This document shows positions 19,131 to 26,430 of a stretch of 64,000 nt of DNA, in pieces. The translations under genes and the position numbers were made by a program. This DNA comes from Candidatus Chloroploca asiatica (GTDB taxonomy: Bacteria > Chloroflexota > Chloroflexia > Chloroflexales > Chloroflexaceae), in NCBI RefSeq assembly GCF_002532075.1, contig NZ_LYXE01000080.1, forward strand, positions 1 through 64,000, given 5' to 3'. Below the pieces are notes generated by a model, which saw only the letters and a program-made list of their open reading frames with translations, did no database searches and was not told the origin of the DNA. How positions within the stretch are numbered: position 1 is the first letter of the stretch; the number at the start of each line of letters is the position of its first letter.

Positions 19131-19736
19131 GTGCTGCTCTACTACCTGGACTTGATCGGCGTGGCGGTCTTTGCGGCAAGTGGTGTGCTGGCGGCGCGTG
19201 ATCGTCAACTCGATATCTTTGGGATGATCATTGTGGCAACCCTGACCGCGATTGGGGGCGGCACCATCCGCGATCTCCTGCTCAACCGCCATCCCATCTT
19301 CTGGATCGTTGATACGTGGTACCTCACCACAATTATCGGGGCGGCTCTCGTGACGATCCTCTATGTATGGTGGCGACCAGCCCCCGGGTTCATGTTCCTG
19401 GTTGCCGATGCGCTCGGACTAGCCCTGTTTGCGATGTCGGGGGCCACCTTGGCCTTTGCGGCAAACTACGCCCCGATCATCGTAGTTATCATGGGCACGA
19501 TGACCGGCGTAGCTGGCGGTGTTTTGCGCGATGTCATCACGGCGCACGTGCCCCTGATCTTGCAACGCGAGATCTACGCAACGGCGGCAATCAGTGGCAT
19601 TGTGCTCTACCTGGTACTCGACTACTTTGCCGTAACGCACGACATCGCCTTCTGGTCGGGCTTTGGCCTGATCGTCGCCTTGCGCGTGCTCGCGATGCGG
19701 GGCAATATCCATTTGCCGGTCGTACGGGTAGCGTAG
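19131..19736 (+). CDS. Trimeric intracellular cation (TRIC)-family membrane protein (UPF0126, YicG-like)
   Basis: 201 residues with about seven helices as two homologous repeats of the UPF0126/glycine-transporter fold. FGMIIVATLTAIGGGTIRDLLL and GTMTGVAGGVLRDVI are the paired repeat motifs with GG kinks. Starts at GTG 19131, about 5 bases after AAGGAGA. Bacterial members have been shown to be trimeric K+/cation channels, and some are annotated as amino-acid exporters; substrate not predictable. Confidence 0.88.
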   Translation: MLLYYLDLIGVAVFAASGVLAARDRQLDIFGMIIVATLTAIGGGTIRDLLLNRHPIFWIVDTWYLTTIIGAALVTILYVWWRPAPGFMFLVADALGLALFAMSGATLAFAANYAPIIVVIMGTMTGVAGGVLRDVITAHVPLILQREIYATAAISGIVLYLVLDYFAVTHDIAFWSGFGLIVALRVLAMRGNIHLPVVRVA

Positions 19737-19761
19737 GGGCACGAGCACGGTCGCCCCGTAG

Positions 19762-19847
19762 TGACGCAAAGGCGCAAAGGCGCGCAGCGGCGCGCAGCGG
19801 CGCATACAGTCCACCAAACCTTTGCGCCTTCGCGCCTTTGCGTCAAA
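19762..19847. repeat. Inverted pair of dispersed repeats, copies 3 and 4
   Basis: TGACGCAAAGGCGCAAAGG on the plus strand (from 19762) faces its reverse complement ending TTTGCGTCAA (19817-19847). A CGCGCAGCGG direct doublet lies between. The pair can fold into a long hairpin between convergent TRIC and arsM genes and may act as their terminator. Confidence 0.8.
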
Positions 19848-19861
19848 CAACCCGTCTAATA

Positions 19862-20683
19862 TCAGGCCAGAGGCCGCCAGGCCGTAATCGTCATGCTCGT
19901 CACGCGGCCCTCAAGCAGCGGCAGAACCTCGTCGGGCAACCCGACGAGCATTTCGGACCCCTGGGCGCGCAGGTCGTCGAGCGTGTAACGCTGGGTCACG
20001 AGCAGATCAACGCGCTCGAAGCCAGCCTCGGTCAGCATCGTATGATACTCGTTGCGCGTCAGGGCACCGGCGAAACAGGCGGCCCAACTCAACGCGGCGC
20101 GTAGTTGCGCTTCGCTGACCGGCAGATCGGCGAGATCGCCGTCAAAGACAATATCTGAGACCGAGAAGCGGCCACCTGGCTTGAGTACCCGGAACGCCTC
20201 CTGGAAGACGAGGCTCTTGTCGGGAACAAGATTGATCACGCAGTTCGAGATGATTACGTCAACCGAGTGATCCGGCAACGGGATCGCCTCAATATCACCC
20301 TTGAGGAAGTCTACATTGGTCGCGCCAGCTTTGGACGCATTGGCCCGCGCCGTTTCGAGCATCGCATCGGTCATATCCAGACCATAGGCAAAACCCGTCG
20401 GCCCGACACGCTGCGCCGCGAGCAACACCTCGAGGCCACCGCCAGAACCCAGGTCAAGCACGACCTCACCGGGGGCCAGGCTTGCCAGCGCCAGCGGATT
20501 GCCACAGCCAAACGATGTCGTCACCACACCCTCGGGCAATGAGGCCAGTGTCTCGGCCCCGTGGAGCAAAATCTCCGTACTCGTCTCGCCGCCACAACAA
20601 CTTGAACCGGCACGGATCGCCTTGCCATAGTGGGCCTGGACTGCGGCCTTGACTGCCATCGGATCTTGTACGGACTGCGTCAT
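19862..20683 (-). CDS. arsM: Arsenite S-adenosylmethionine methyltransferase
   Basis: 273 residues from ATG 20683, selected because GAGGAGGAA sits just upstream. The N-terminal GSSCCGGE, then the SAM motif EVVLDLGSGGGLE, ISNCVINL with the mid-protein Cys and SWAACFAGAL with the third conserved Cys: the Cys set that binds As(III) in ArsM enzymes. It methylates arsenite to methyl- and dimethylarsenicals, a detoxification route. It follows arsR on the same strand after 168 bp but has its own ArsR-type operator (20697-20718), so it can be derepressed independently. Confidence 0.93.
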   Translation of the reverse strand: MTQSVQDPMAVKAAVQAHYGKAIRAGSSCCGGETSTEILLHGAETLASLPEGVVTTSFGCGNPLALASLAPGEVVLDLGSGGGLEVLLAAQRVGPTGFAYGLDMTDAMLETARANASKAGATNVDFLKGDIEAIPLPDHSVDVIISNCVINLVPDKSLVFQEAFRVLKPGGRFSVSDIVFDGDLADLPVSEAQLRAALSWAACFAGALTRNEYHTMLTEAGFERVDLLVTQRYTLDDLRAQGSEMLVGLPDEVLPLLEGRVTSMTITAWRPLA

Positions 20684-20696
20684 CTCTTCCTCCTCA

Positions 20697-20718
20697 TACA
20701 TTGATAAACTTCGATATA
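20697..20718 (-). promoter_or_regulatory. ArsR-type operator in front of arsM
   Basis: On the minus strand: TATATCGA-AGTTTA-TCAATGTA, an imperfect dyad that matches the arsR operator (21246-21267) at 17 or 18 of 22 positions. It ends 13 bases before the arsM ATG and overlaps a possible promoter (TTATCG-N16-TATCAA). Confidence 0.65.
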
Positions 20719-20793
20719 TAACCGATAAAAAACCCTGCCAACCCGATTGCTTCGCAGGAAGCGAGCCAGGCGCTACCTTGCAGGAGACCCCTA

Positions 20794-20824
20794 TTGACGC
20801 AAAGGCGCAGAGGCGCGAAGGTTT
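20794..20824 (+). repeat. Dispersed TTGACGCAAAGGCGC repeat, copy 5
   Basis: TTGACGCAAAGGCGCAGAGG plus a further CGCGAAGG unit, lying between arsR and arsM. Confidence 0.85.
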
Positions 20825-20851
20825 GCGGGATCTGCATGCGCCGCGTTGCGC

Positions 20852-21190
20852 CTACCCAAGAAACGCGAACTGGGCCATAACACGCTCGCGCATCGTCTGC
20901 ACGGCGTCACAGCAGATCGAATAATAGATCCAGAGCCCCTGGCGTTCGGCGGTAATCAGCCCTGCTTCACGGAGAATTTTGAGATGATGGGAAACCGTGG
21001 GCTGCTTGACCGGGAGCGCCGCTTCGAGATCGCAGACACAGACCTGGCCCTGGTATTGCGCCAGCAGATCAAGGATCTGCAGCCTGATTGGATGGGCCAG
21101 GATCGCAAGATCATTGCTGATCCGCCTGGCCTCGGCAGCATCAAGGCGTGGGGCAAGCTTGGGAAGACAACAACCAGCACGTTCAGCCAC
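20852..21190 (-). CDS. arsR: ArsR-family arsenic-responsive repressor
   Basis: 112 residues. Winged helix with the recognition helix KQPTVSHHLKILREAGLI. The As(III)-binding box VCVCDL is at the start of the DNA-binding helix, and extra Cys pairs occur near the N-terminus (GCC) and the C-terminus (ICCDA). Starts at GTG 21190 with GAGGAGG upstream. Expected to repress itself and arsM and to leave DNA on binding arsenite or antimonite. No arsenite efflux pump (arsB/acr3) or arsenate reductase is in the window. Confidence 0.92.
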   Translation of the reverse strand: MAERAGCCLPKLAPRLDAAEARRISNDLAILAHPIRLQILDLLAQYQGQVCVCDLEAALPVKQPTVSHHLKILREAGLITAERQGLWIYYSICCDAVQTMRERVMAQFAFLG

Positions 21191-21234
21191 CGTAGCTCCT
21201 CCTCTTCTCGGGCAGGACAGTCAGGGTTACGTGC

Positions 21235-21267
21235 AGGATAGCATATATATTGAAGGTTGTCAATATA
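21235..21267 (-). promoter_or_regulatory. arsR promoter with overlapping perfect operator palindrome
   Basis: Minus strand: -35 TTGACA (21263-21258), 17-bp spacer, -10 TATCCT (21240-21235). The operator TATATTGA-N6-TCAATATA (21246-21267) has perfect 8-bp arms and covers the -35 and spacer, so bound ArsR would block RNA polymerase. Confidence 0.78.
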
Positions 21268-21640
21268 CAGCAGGGGCACGGGCAAGCCGTGCCCGTACGG
21301 GGGGCGTGGCGCGGGGGGCACGGCAGGGGCACGGGCAAGCCGTGCCCGTACGGGGGGCGTGGCGCGGGCACGGCATCGCGGGGGCACGGCATCGCGGCGC
21401 GGCGGCGCGGCGGCGGTAGGGGCACGGCGCCGCCGTGCCCGTACGGGGGGCGTGGCGCGGGGGGCACGGCGGGGGGGCACGGCGCCGCCGTGCCCGTACG
21501 GCGGCGCGGCGCGGGCACGGCATCGCGGGGGCACGGCATCGCGGCGCGGCGGCGGTAGGGGCACGGCTTGCCCGTGCCCGTACGGGGGCGCGGCGGCGCG
21601 GCGCGGCGGCACGGCACGGGCACGGCGCCGCTGCGCCCTT
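21268..21640. repeat. GC-rich palindromic repeat block
   Basis: About 370 bp of degenerate tandem units built from GGGGCACGG-loop-CCGTGCCCGTACGG, with loops CAAG or CGCCG, joined by GGCGTGGCGCGGG and GGCATCGCGGGG spacers. At least six units. Every frame stays open because of low complexity; no gene is credible. It lies upstream of arsR and downstream of the 21639-21950 gene. Confidence 0.8.
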
Positions 21641-21950
21641 AATCAATGCGGCGGCGATCCGGCCACGCCGAAGGCGTGCGATCTGCAGGCTGATCCAACA
21701 CCGTAAGCGCACCACGTGTAAGCGCCTGATTGACGGTCAGGATCGTCTGGTAGACCTGGCACGTAATGGTAGACTGGATCTGCTCGACGACACGCACAGG
21801 TCCAGCGAGCGGGCCAAGCAAGGCAAAGGGTGCATAGACCTGGCGGACGATCGTCTGGTGCGCGTCGGCAATCCGAGTCACGGTCACGTCGACAGCATCG
21901 GTAGCAAGTTCGACGGCACCACGTAGTTGATGAAGCGTATCCGGTTGCAT
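21639..21950 (-). CDS. Small helical protein, stand-alone counterpart of an N-terminal region in PGAP1-like hydrolases
   Basis: 103 residues. It starts directly after the TAG of the upstream hydrolase gene, with AAAGGAG seven bases before the ATG, so it is translationally coupled. The sequence (LRGAVELATDAVDVTVTRIADAH, then an amphipathic stretch with VVEQIQSTITCQVYQTILTVNQAL) resembles, from memory of the family, the helical segment found at the N-terminus of many esterase/lipase proteins (LAVDATxGVTDLVExxH pattern). Here it is a separate, downstream gene. No enzyme motif. Its 3' end runs to the edge of the GC-rich repeat block, which may have altered the tail. Confidence 0.65.
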   Translation of the reverse strand: MQPDTLHQLRGAVELATDAVDVTVTRIADAHQTIVRQVYAPFALLGPLAGPVRVVEQIQSTITCQVYQTILTVNQALTRGALTVLDQPADRTPSAWPDRRRID

Positions 21951-22949
21951 CTAGGCACTCCTTTCGTGAGTTGCACACCACTGGTAGATCTGTTGGTACA
22001 CCATCGGGTCACAGGCCAGTTGGAGGTGATCGGTCTGCGGGAAACAGGCAAGCTGGTTCGGCAAAATAGGATAAAGATCCGACTTCTTGGGCGACATGGG
22101 TGGGATAGAGGGCACCACTACCAATCCATCGCCAAGCAAGAGCGACACCAGATGCTCGGGGTCACTTGCGAGCGTCCCATAGATCAGATAGTGCTGCACA
22201 CTGCTAATCCAGGGCAGCGTCTGGTGTGGCGGAGCATCGAAATGAGCATGTGCATGAGGCCTTGGGGCAGCACGTAGCTCCTTGATACCCTGACTACGGA
22301 CATTGAAGACATCACCAATGAGTCTGGTGATCGGATGGGGCACCGCACAGAGCACTTGCGCGGCGACATCACTCAGCCAGGCCAGTGGGGCGCCCTCGTG
22401 GGGGCTGCCGAGATAGAAAGCTTTGCGCACATGCTGTACCCAGGCATGATGGTGCTGAGTGCCAACATAACAGGCGTGTCGAATCACCAGACCACCCATG
22501 CTATGCCCAATGAGCACAAGCTCCTCGATCGGCACAGGATAGACTTCCAGCAGGGCCGTCAGCAACGCAGCGAGCGACTGACCATTGCGAGCGATCGACA
22601 ACCCGGTATTGTAGCGCACGAAGAGCGGGGTAAAGCCAAGATCAGCGGCAAGCTCAGCTCCATATGACGTTTCGCGTTCAAGGCCTGAGGAGTCACGATA
22701 CGACCAACTGCCTTCATTGCAGCCAAGGCCATGCACCAGCAGACACACCTTCGGCGTAGGGCGAGGATAAGCCTGCAGGAAGGCCTCACGGGTCATAGGG
22801 AGAGGACGATGCTCGGCATACAGCGCCATATCAATGCCGAGACCATTTTGGCGGGCAACGAGATAGTCACCAACCGCACCATTCACAATGCTCTGAGCCC
22901 ATACCGTCCACGGTATAGCCGACGTCGACGCACAGCGATAATCAGACAA
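21951..22949 (-). CDS. Alpha/beta hydrolase, PGAP1-like esterase/lipase
   Basis: 332 residues. CLLVHGLGCNEGSW provides the oxyanion His-Gly, and GHSMGG (about 168-173) is the nucleophile elbow with the catalytic Ser. A GSPHEGAPLAW segment and a C-terminal region with LLGDGLVVVPS containing the probable acid follow. The first 50 residues (QSIVNGAVGDYLVARQNGLG) correspond to the interior of longer family members, whose preceding helical region is encoded by the next gene. No signal peptide. Likely an intracellular or membrane-associated esterase; substrate unknown. Confidence 0.82.
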   Translation of the reverse strand: MSDYRCASTSAIPWTVWAQSIVNGAVGDYLVARQNGLGIDMALYAEHRPLPMTREAFLQAYPRPTPKVCLLVHGLGCNEGSWSYRDSSGLERETSYGAELAADLGFTPLFVRYNTGLSIARNGQSLAALLTALLEVYPVPIEELVLIGHSMGGLVIRHACYVGTQHHHAWVQHVRKAFYLGSPHEGAPLAWLSDVAAQVLCAVPHPITRLIGDVFNVRSQGIKELRAAPRPHAHAHFDAPPHQTLPWISSVQHYLIYGTLASDPEHLVSLLLGDGLVVVPSIPPMSPKKSDLYPILPNQLACFPQTDHLQLACDPMVYQQIYQWCATHERSA

Positions 22950-23276
22950 TGGGGCTCTCCACAGACGTTAGGTAAGGTACACTTGGTGTATCGTACCACA
23001 GATTGCACGCCCCGTACGCATGAGCAAAAGATTTAGGGGATAGAAAGCAGGAAAGAGGCTGCGCGCACCAGGCGCAGCTTTGTCCAGTAGCTTCAAGTTT
23101 GATAGCTCAAACCCTTCAGAAATGAATCCGCTCGATCAGACCACACAAGGTCTGGCAGACCTTGTGTGAGAGACCGCCCCCCCATGGGTAGGCGCGCCGT
23201 AACGAAAGACCAAGGAGGGTTCTCAACGCGGTGAGGTCTAGTCGTCAGATCGTTTGACGCAAAGGTGCAAAGGTTT
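22950..23276. other. Gene-free gap with hairpins and a dispersed repeat
   Basis: No gene seen. It contains the hairpin GCTGCGC-N7-GCGCAGC (23058-23078), a perfect 12-bp hairpin CACACAAGGTCT-ggc-AGACCTTGTGTG (23142-23168) and a TTGACGCAAAGGTGCAAAGG repeat (23254-23275) that directly abuts the next gene. Confidence 0.7.
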
Positions 23277-23978
23277 ATGGTGCTTGACGCGATCATGACA
23301 ACCTGGAGCCAGCCCGAGGTACTGGCCCTCGCCGGGCTCAGCCTGTTGTTGGCGGTGTTCTGGCGCGTGCCGATCTTTGGCTGGCTCTTGTATCCGTTGC
23401 GCCTCCTCGATACCTTTGTCCACGAGATGAGCCACGGGATGGCGGCGATCATGACGGGTGGGCGCTTCGAGCGTTTTGTCGTCTACCCAAATCGCGAGGG
23501 GTTGGCGCATATTCGTGGCGGCAACCGTTTTGTGGTGGTGAGTGCCGGCTATCTTGGCCCTGCGTTGCTCGGTGGGGCGTTGATCTTGCTTTCAGCGACA
23601 GAGCTTGCTGAACAGACGATCTTGATCGGCCTTGGGCTCGGATTGGCGCTGCTCTGTCTGCGTTTTGTGCGCAACCTCTTTGGTTTTGTCGCCGGCTTGC
23701 TCCTTGCAGCAAGCCTCGTTGCCGCAGGATGGTACCTGCCGCCCCAACCAGCCTCGTGGCTCTTTCTCTTGCTGATGATGCACCTACCCCTGACCTCGGC
23801 CAATAGCCTTGTTGACCTGATGCGGTTATCGGTGCGACGTTCGCAACGCGAGCAACGTACCGACGCCGAGGTGCTTGCCGCGATGACGCATATCCCTGCG
23901 CTTGTCTGGGCCTTGTTCTGGTTTGTGCTTGCACTCGCCATTGTCGTCGTCACCGTGACCGTTGCATGGTCAGTTTGA
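23277..23978 (+). CDS. M50-like membrane metallopeptidase
   Basis: 233 residues from ATG 23277; an in-frame GTG at 23265 falls in the dispersed repeat. The zinc motif HEMSH (HExxH) with an upstream Asp-Thr-Phe-Val lies in the first third, followed by GGRFERFVVYPNREGLAHIRGG and a hydrophobic ladder of about five helices: the M50B-like/YwhC-related pattern (FVHExSHGxAA). A distal Asn/Asp motif (SANSLVDLMRL) could provide the third zinc ligand. Probable role: intramembrane or membrane-bound proteolysis; target unknown. Confidence 0.82.
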   Translation: MVLDAIMTTWSQPEVLALAGLSLLLAVFWRVPIFGWLLYPLRLLDTFVHEMSHGMAAIMTGGRFERFVVYPNREGLAHIRGGNRFVVVSAGYLGPALLGGALILLSATELAEQTILIGLGLGLALLCLRFVRNLFGFVAGLLLAASLVAAGWYLPPQPASWLFLLLMMHLPLTSANSLVDLMRLSVRRSQREQRTDAEVLAAMTHIPALVWALFWFVLALAIVVVTVTVAWSV

Positions 23979-24046
23979 ACGCGGACAGAAAATCTGTTCG
24001 TTGCCACAAAAGAACGCAAAGGAACACAAAAAAGAGGGCCTCCCGC

Positions 24047-24128
24047 TGACTGACACCACCTTGCTCCGCCTGCGCGCCCACGACGACAAAGCCGCCGCTC
24101 TCGCTGCGGCCATTGATGCGCTGCGCAG
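24047..24128 (+). pseudogene. Fragment duplicating the start of the 25463 gene
   Basis: 82 bp matching 25464-25545 with three mismatches, followed at once by a stop (TGA at 24130). The ATG is lost. It lies on the other side of the Fic gene from its parent. The rest of 23979-24270 is gene-free and becomes AT-rich towards the Fic start. Confidence 0.75.
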
Positions 24129-24270
24129 ATGAGCAGACCATAGTGTGATGCGCTGAGATATACGACCCTGACGAACATCTTGTTTTACGAAATCGTCATG
24201 TAGTAAAATAAGATAGCTCAGAGAACAATTCTCTTATTGTCGACGAATATATACGCTGCGGATACAATAA

Positions 24271-25470
24271 ATGATGCGTACAGGAGAGTATCTTCCCCAG
24301 ATTGGCGGCTATCGGGCTTTCATCCCACGTCCGCTACCGCCTGAGCCACCGATACAGCTGGACAGTGAGCTGACCAGACTGCTTTCAGAGGCCGACCGAG
24401 CGCTCGGGCGGCTTGATGGCGTCGCTTCAATCCTGCCCAACCCAAACCTGTTTGTGGCGATGTATGTGCGCCAGGAGGCGGTGCTTAGCTCGCAGATCGA
24501 GGGCACCCAGAGTACGCTTGAGGATGTGTTACAGTTTGAGCTTGACGCGAAGGGCCATGAGACACCGAGCGATGTCGCCGAGGTGGTCAATTACGTCCAG
24601 GCGATGAACTACGGCCTGGAACGCCTCACGACGCTGCCCCTTAGCCTACGGCTCATTCGCGAGCTTCACGCCATCCTGCTCACAGGCGTGCGCGGCGGTG
24701 AGCGTACCCCGGGTGAGTTTCGCCGCAATCAGAACTGGATTGGGCCAGCAGGCTGCAGCATTCACGAGGCAACCTTTATCCCGCCGCCAGCCGAGCAACT
24801 GCCAACTGTCCTTGCTGACTTCGAGCGTTTCTTGCACGATACAACGCAACCACTGCTCATCCACTGTGGTCTGGTGCATGCTCAATTCGAGACCATCCAC
24901 CCCTTCATCGACGGCAACGGACGAGTCGGACGTCTCCTCATCACGCTGCTGCTCTGTGAACGTCAGGTGCTCCAACTGCCACTGCTCTATCTCAGCTACT
25001 ACCTCAAAGCGCACCGGGCCGAGTATTATGACCGGCTCATGGCTGTTCGCAACGACGGGAACTGGGAGGGCTGGCTCCGCTTCTTCTTACGCGGCATCAC
25101 CGAAGTCAGCCAGGCTGCGACGACAACGGCACGCGCCATCTTGATCATGCGCGAGGAGCACCGCCAGTTGATTGCCGCACGTATGGAGGGGAGCACTGCG
25201 GGCTTACGCCTGCTTGACCAACTCTTCGAGCAGCCCCTGCTGACGGTGCGGCTTGTCGAAGAGCGCCTGGGCTGCAGCTATGCTACGGCGGCCAAACTGG
25301 TTGAGGCCTTTGTCCAGTTCGGCCTGCTGCGCGAGACTACCGGCTGGCAACGCAACCGTCGCTTTCGCTACGACCCCTACCTGTCCCTCTTCGAGCCCTC
25401 GCTCTACCGCCCGGGAACAGTCTTGCCACCGCCTGCCCACACACAAAACGCCGAGGGCGATTATGACTGA
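24271..25470 (+). CDS. Fic-domain protein, probable adenylyltransferase
   Basis: 399 residues. The N-terminal region carries the intramolecular inhibitory helix SSQIEGTQ (about 73-80, [S/T]xxxE[G/N] type). The Fic core (about 115-250) holds HPFIDGNGRVGR (catalytic His, anion loop and the Gly-Arg of AMPylating Fic proteins). The C-terminus has a winged-helix-like segment (LTVRLVEERLGCSYATAAKLVEAF) often seen in class II Fic proteins. It is expected to AMPylate a protein, possibly itself, when the inhibitory Glu is displaced. Its last 8 bases overlap the next gene. AT-rich DNA on both sides suggests transfer. Confidence 0.9.
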   Translation: MMRTGEYLPQIGGYRAFIPRPLPPEPPIQLDSELTRLLSEADRALGRLDGVASILPNPNLFVAMYVRQEAVLSSQIEGTQSTLEDVLQFELDAKGHETPSDVAEVVNYVQAMNYGLERLTTLPLSLRLIRELHAILLTGVRGGERTPGEFRRNQNWIGPAGCSIHEATFIPPPAEQLPTVLADFERFLHDTTQPLLIHCGLVHAQFETIHPFIDGNGRVGRLLITLLLCERQVLQLPLLYLSYYLKAHRAEYYDRLMAVRNDGNWEGWLRFFLRGITEVSQAATTTARAILIMREEHRQLIAARMEGSTAGLRLLDQLFEQPLLTVRLVEERLGCSYATAAKLVEAFVQFGLLRETTGWQRNRRFRYDPYLSLFEPSLYRPGTVLPPPAHTQNAEGDYD

Positions 25471-25669
25471 CACCACCTTGCTCGGCCTGCTCACCCACGA
25501 CGACAAAGCCGCCGCTCTCGCTGCGGCCATTGATGCGCTGCGCAGCGGCGCTGAGCACCCCGATGTCTACCGCGCCGATCCAGCATCGTTTGCGCAGGTA
25601 CCGGGGAGTCCGATGGCGTACTGGGTGGTGAGGAGCAAGCTTGAGTGGTCGACTCCAGGCCAGCGATGA
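25463..25669 (+). pseudogene. N-terminal remnant, probably of an N6-adenine DNA methylase / type IIG-like gene
   Basis: 68 residues, with start ATG overlapping the Fic stop. The segment ADPASFAQVPGSPMAYWV resembles the region near the start of large N6-adenine methylase/type IIG or PglX-like proteins (family recalled, not searched). It stops shortly afterwards and no methylase catalytic motif (NPPY) follows, so only the front of the gene remains. The 82-bp copy at 24047 shows that this front has been duplicated. 25670-25803 is AT-rich and gene-free. Confidence 0.45.
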
Positions 25670-25803
25670 GCACCTACGGTCACAATTATGAGCGCGGGCA
25701 AACGATGTATGAGCGCGCGTATATAATATGGGCAGATATATCGTGTATTTCGTGTTTCTGGATCGAGAGTGCGTGTTTTTCACGTGATTGAGGAGTACCA
25801 CCC

Positions 25804-26346
25804 ATGCACGAGCAGGAAGCGGCAAAGAACCTGGCCCAGGGCGAGCTTGCCGATACGGGCAATGCGATTGGGGTGCTGCGTCGTCGTGAGATCGAGGCGC
25901 GGATCGTTGGGCCATTATTAGACGCGCTGGGGGCTGAGTTCGGTCGTGAGGCGGTGCTCGAGGTCGCCCGCACGACGATTGTGCGGATCGCCCGCGAGCA
26001 GGGGGCGCAACTGGCAACACAAGTGGGCCACAATGACCTTGGTGCCTTTGAGCAGACGCTGGACGCCTGGACGCAAGACGATGCGCTGCGCATTGAGGTC
26101 GTCGAGCGCGATGCGCAACGCTTTGGCTTCAATGTGACGCGCTGTCGCTATGCGGAACTCTACCACGCGCTCGGTATCCCTGAACTTGGGGCGGTGCTCT
26201 CGTGCAATCGCGATTATGCTCTGATCGAGGGCTTTAATCCTGGGGTTGAGTTGACCCGTACCCAGACGATTATGCAGGGGGCGAGCCATTGCGATTTTCG
26301 TTATCGGCTCGTTGAGGCTGCCGCAGGTGAACCAGAAAAACCGTAG
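25804..26346 (+). CDS. L-2-amino-thiazoline-4-carboxylic acid hydrolase family protein
   Basis: 180 residues. The C-terminal two thirds match the ATC-hydrolase family pattern: [40 protein letters not shown], then [18 protein letters not shown], with conserved Cys and His residues. Named members hydrolyse the thiazoline ring in cysteine synthesis from ATC in Pseudomonas, but most are of unknown function. It appears to be monocistronic and is closed by the hairpin at 26370-26412. Confidence 0.85.
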   Translation: MHEQEAAKNLAQGELADTGNAIGVLRRREIEARIVGPLLDALGAEFGREAVLEVARTTIVRIAREQGAQLATQVGHNDLGAFEQTLDAWTQDDALRIEVVERDAQRFGFNVTRCRYAELYHALGIPELGAVLSCNRDYALIEGFNPGVELTRTQTIMQGASHCDFRYRLVEAAAGEPEKP

Positions 26347-26369
26347 ACGCACTAGCGCAAAACGAACGC

Positions 26370-26412
26370 GGTGAGACCGCACAAGTCTGCTCTAGACCTG
26401 TGCGGTCTCACC
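26370..26412. terminator. Hairpin between convergent ATC-hydrolase and kinase genes
   Basis: Left arm 26370-26388 and right arm 26394-26412, with a single internal mismatch and a 5-nt loop. The GGTGAGACCGCACA arm is similar to the hairpin at 23142-23168, so it may also be a member of a small palindrome family. Confidence 0.65.
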
Positions 26413-26430
26413 GGTGCGCACCCCTGCTCG

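Noticed and set aside
21268-21640. CRISPR-like array in the GC-rich repeats
   Set aside because: Units vary in length and sequence, spacers are themselves repeated, and no cas gene is nearby.
21183-21926. Several long open frames on both strands in the GC-rich block (Arg/Gly/His/Pro-rich)
   Set aside because: Low-complexity consequence of the repeat; open in all frames, no ribosome sites, no conserved motif.
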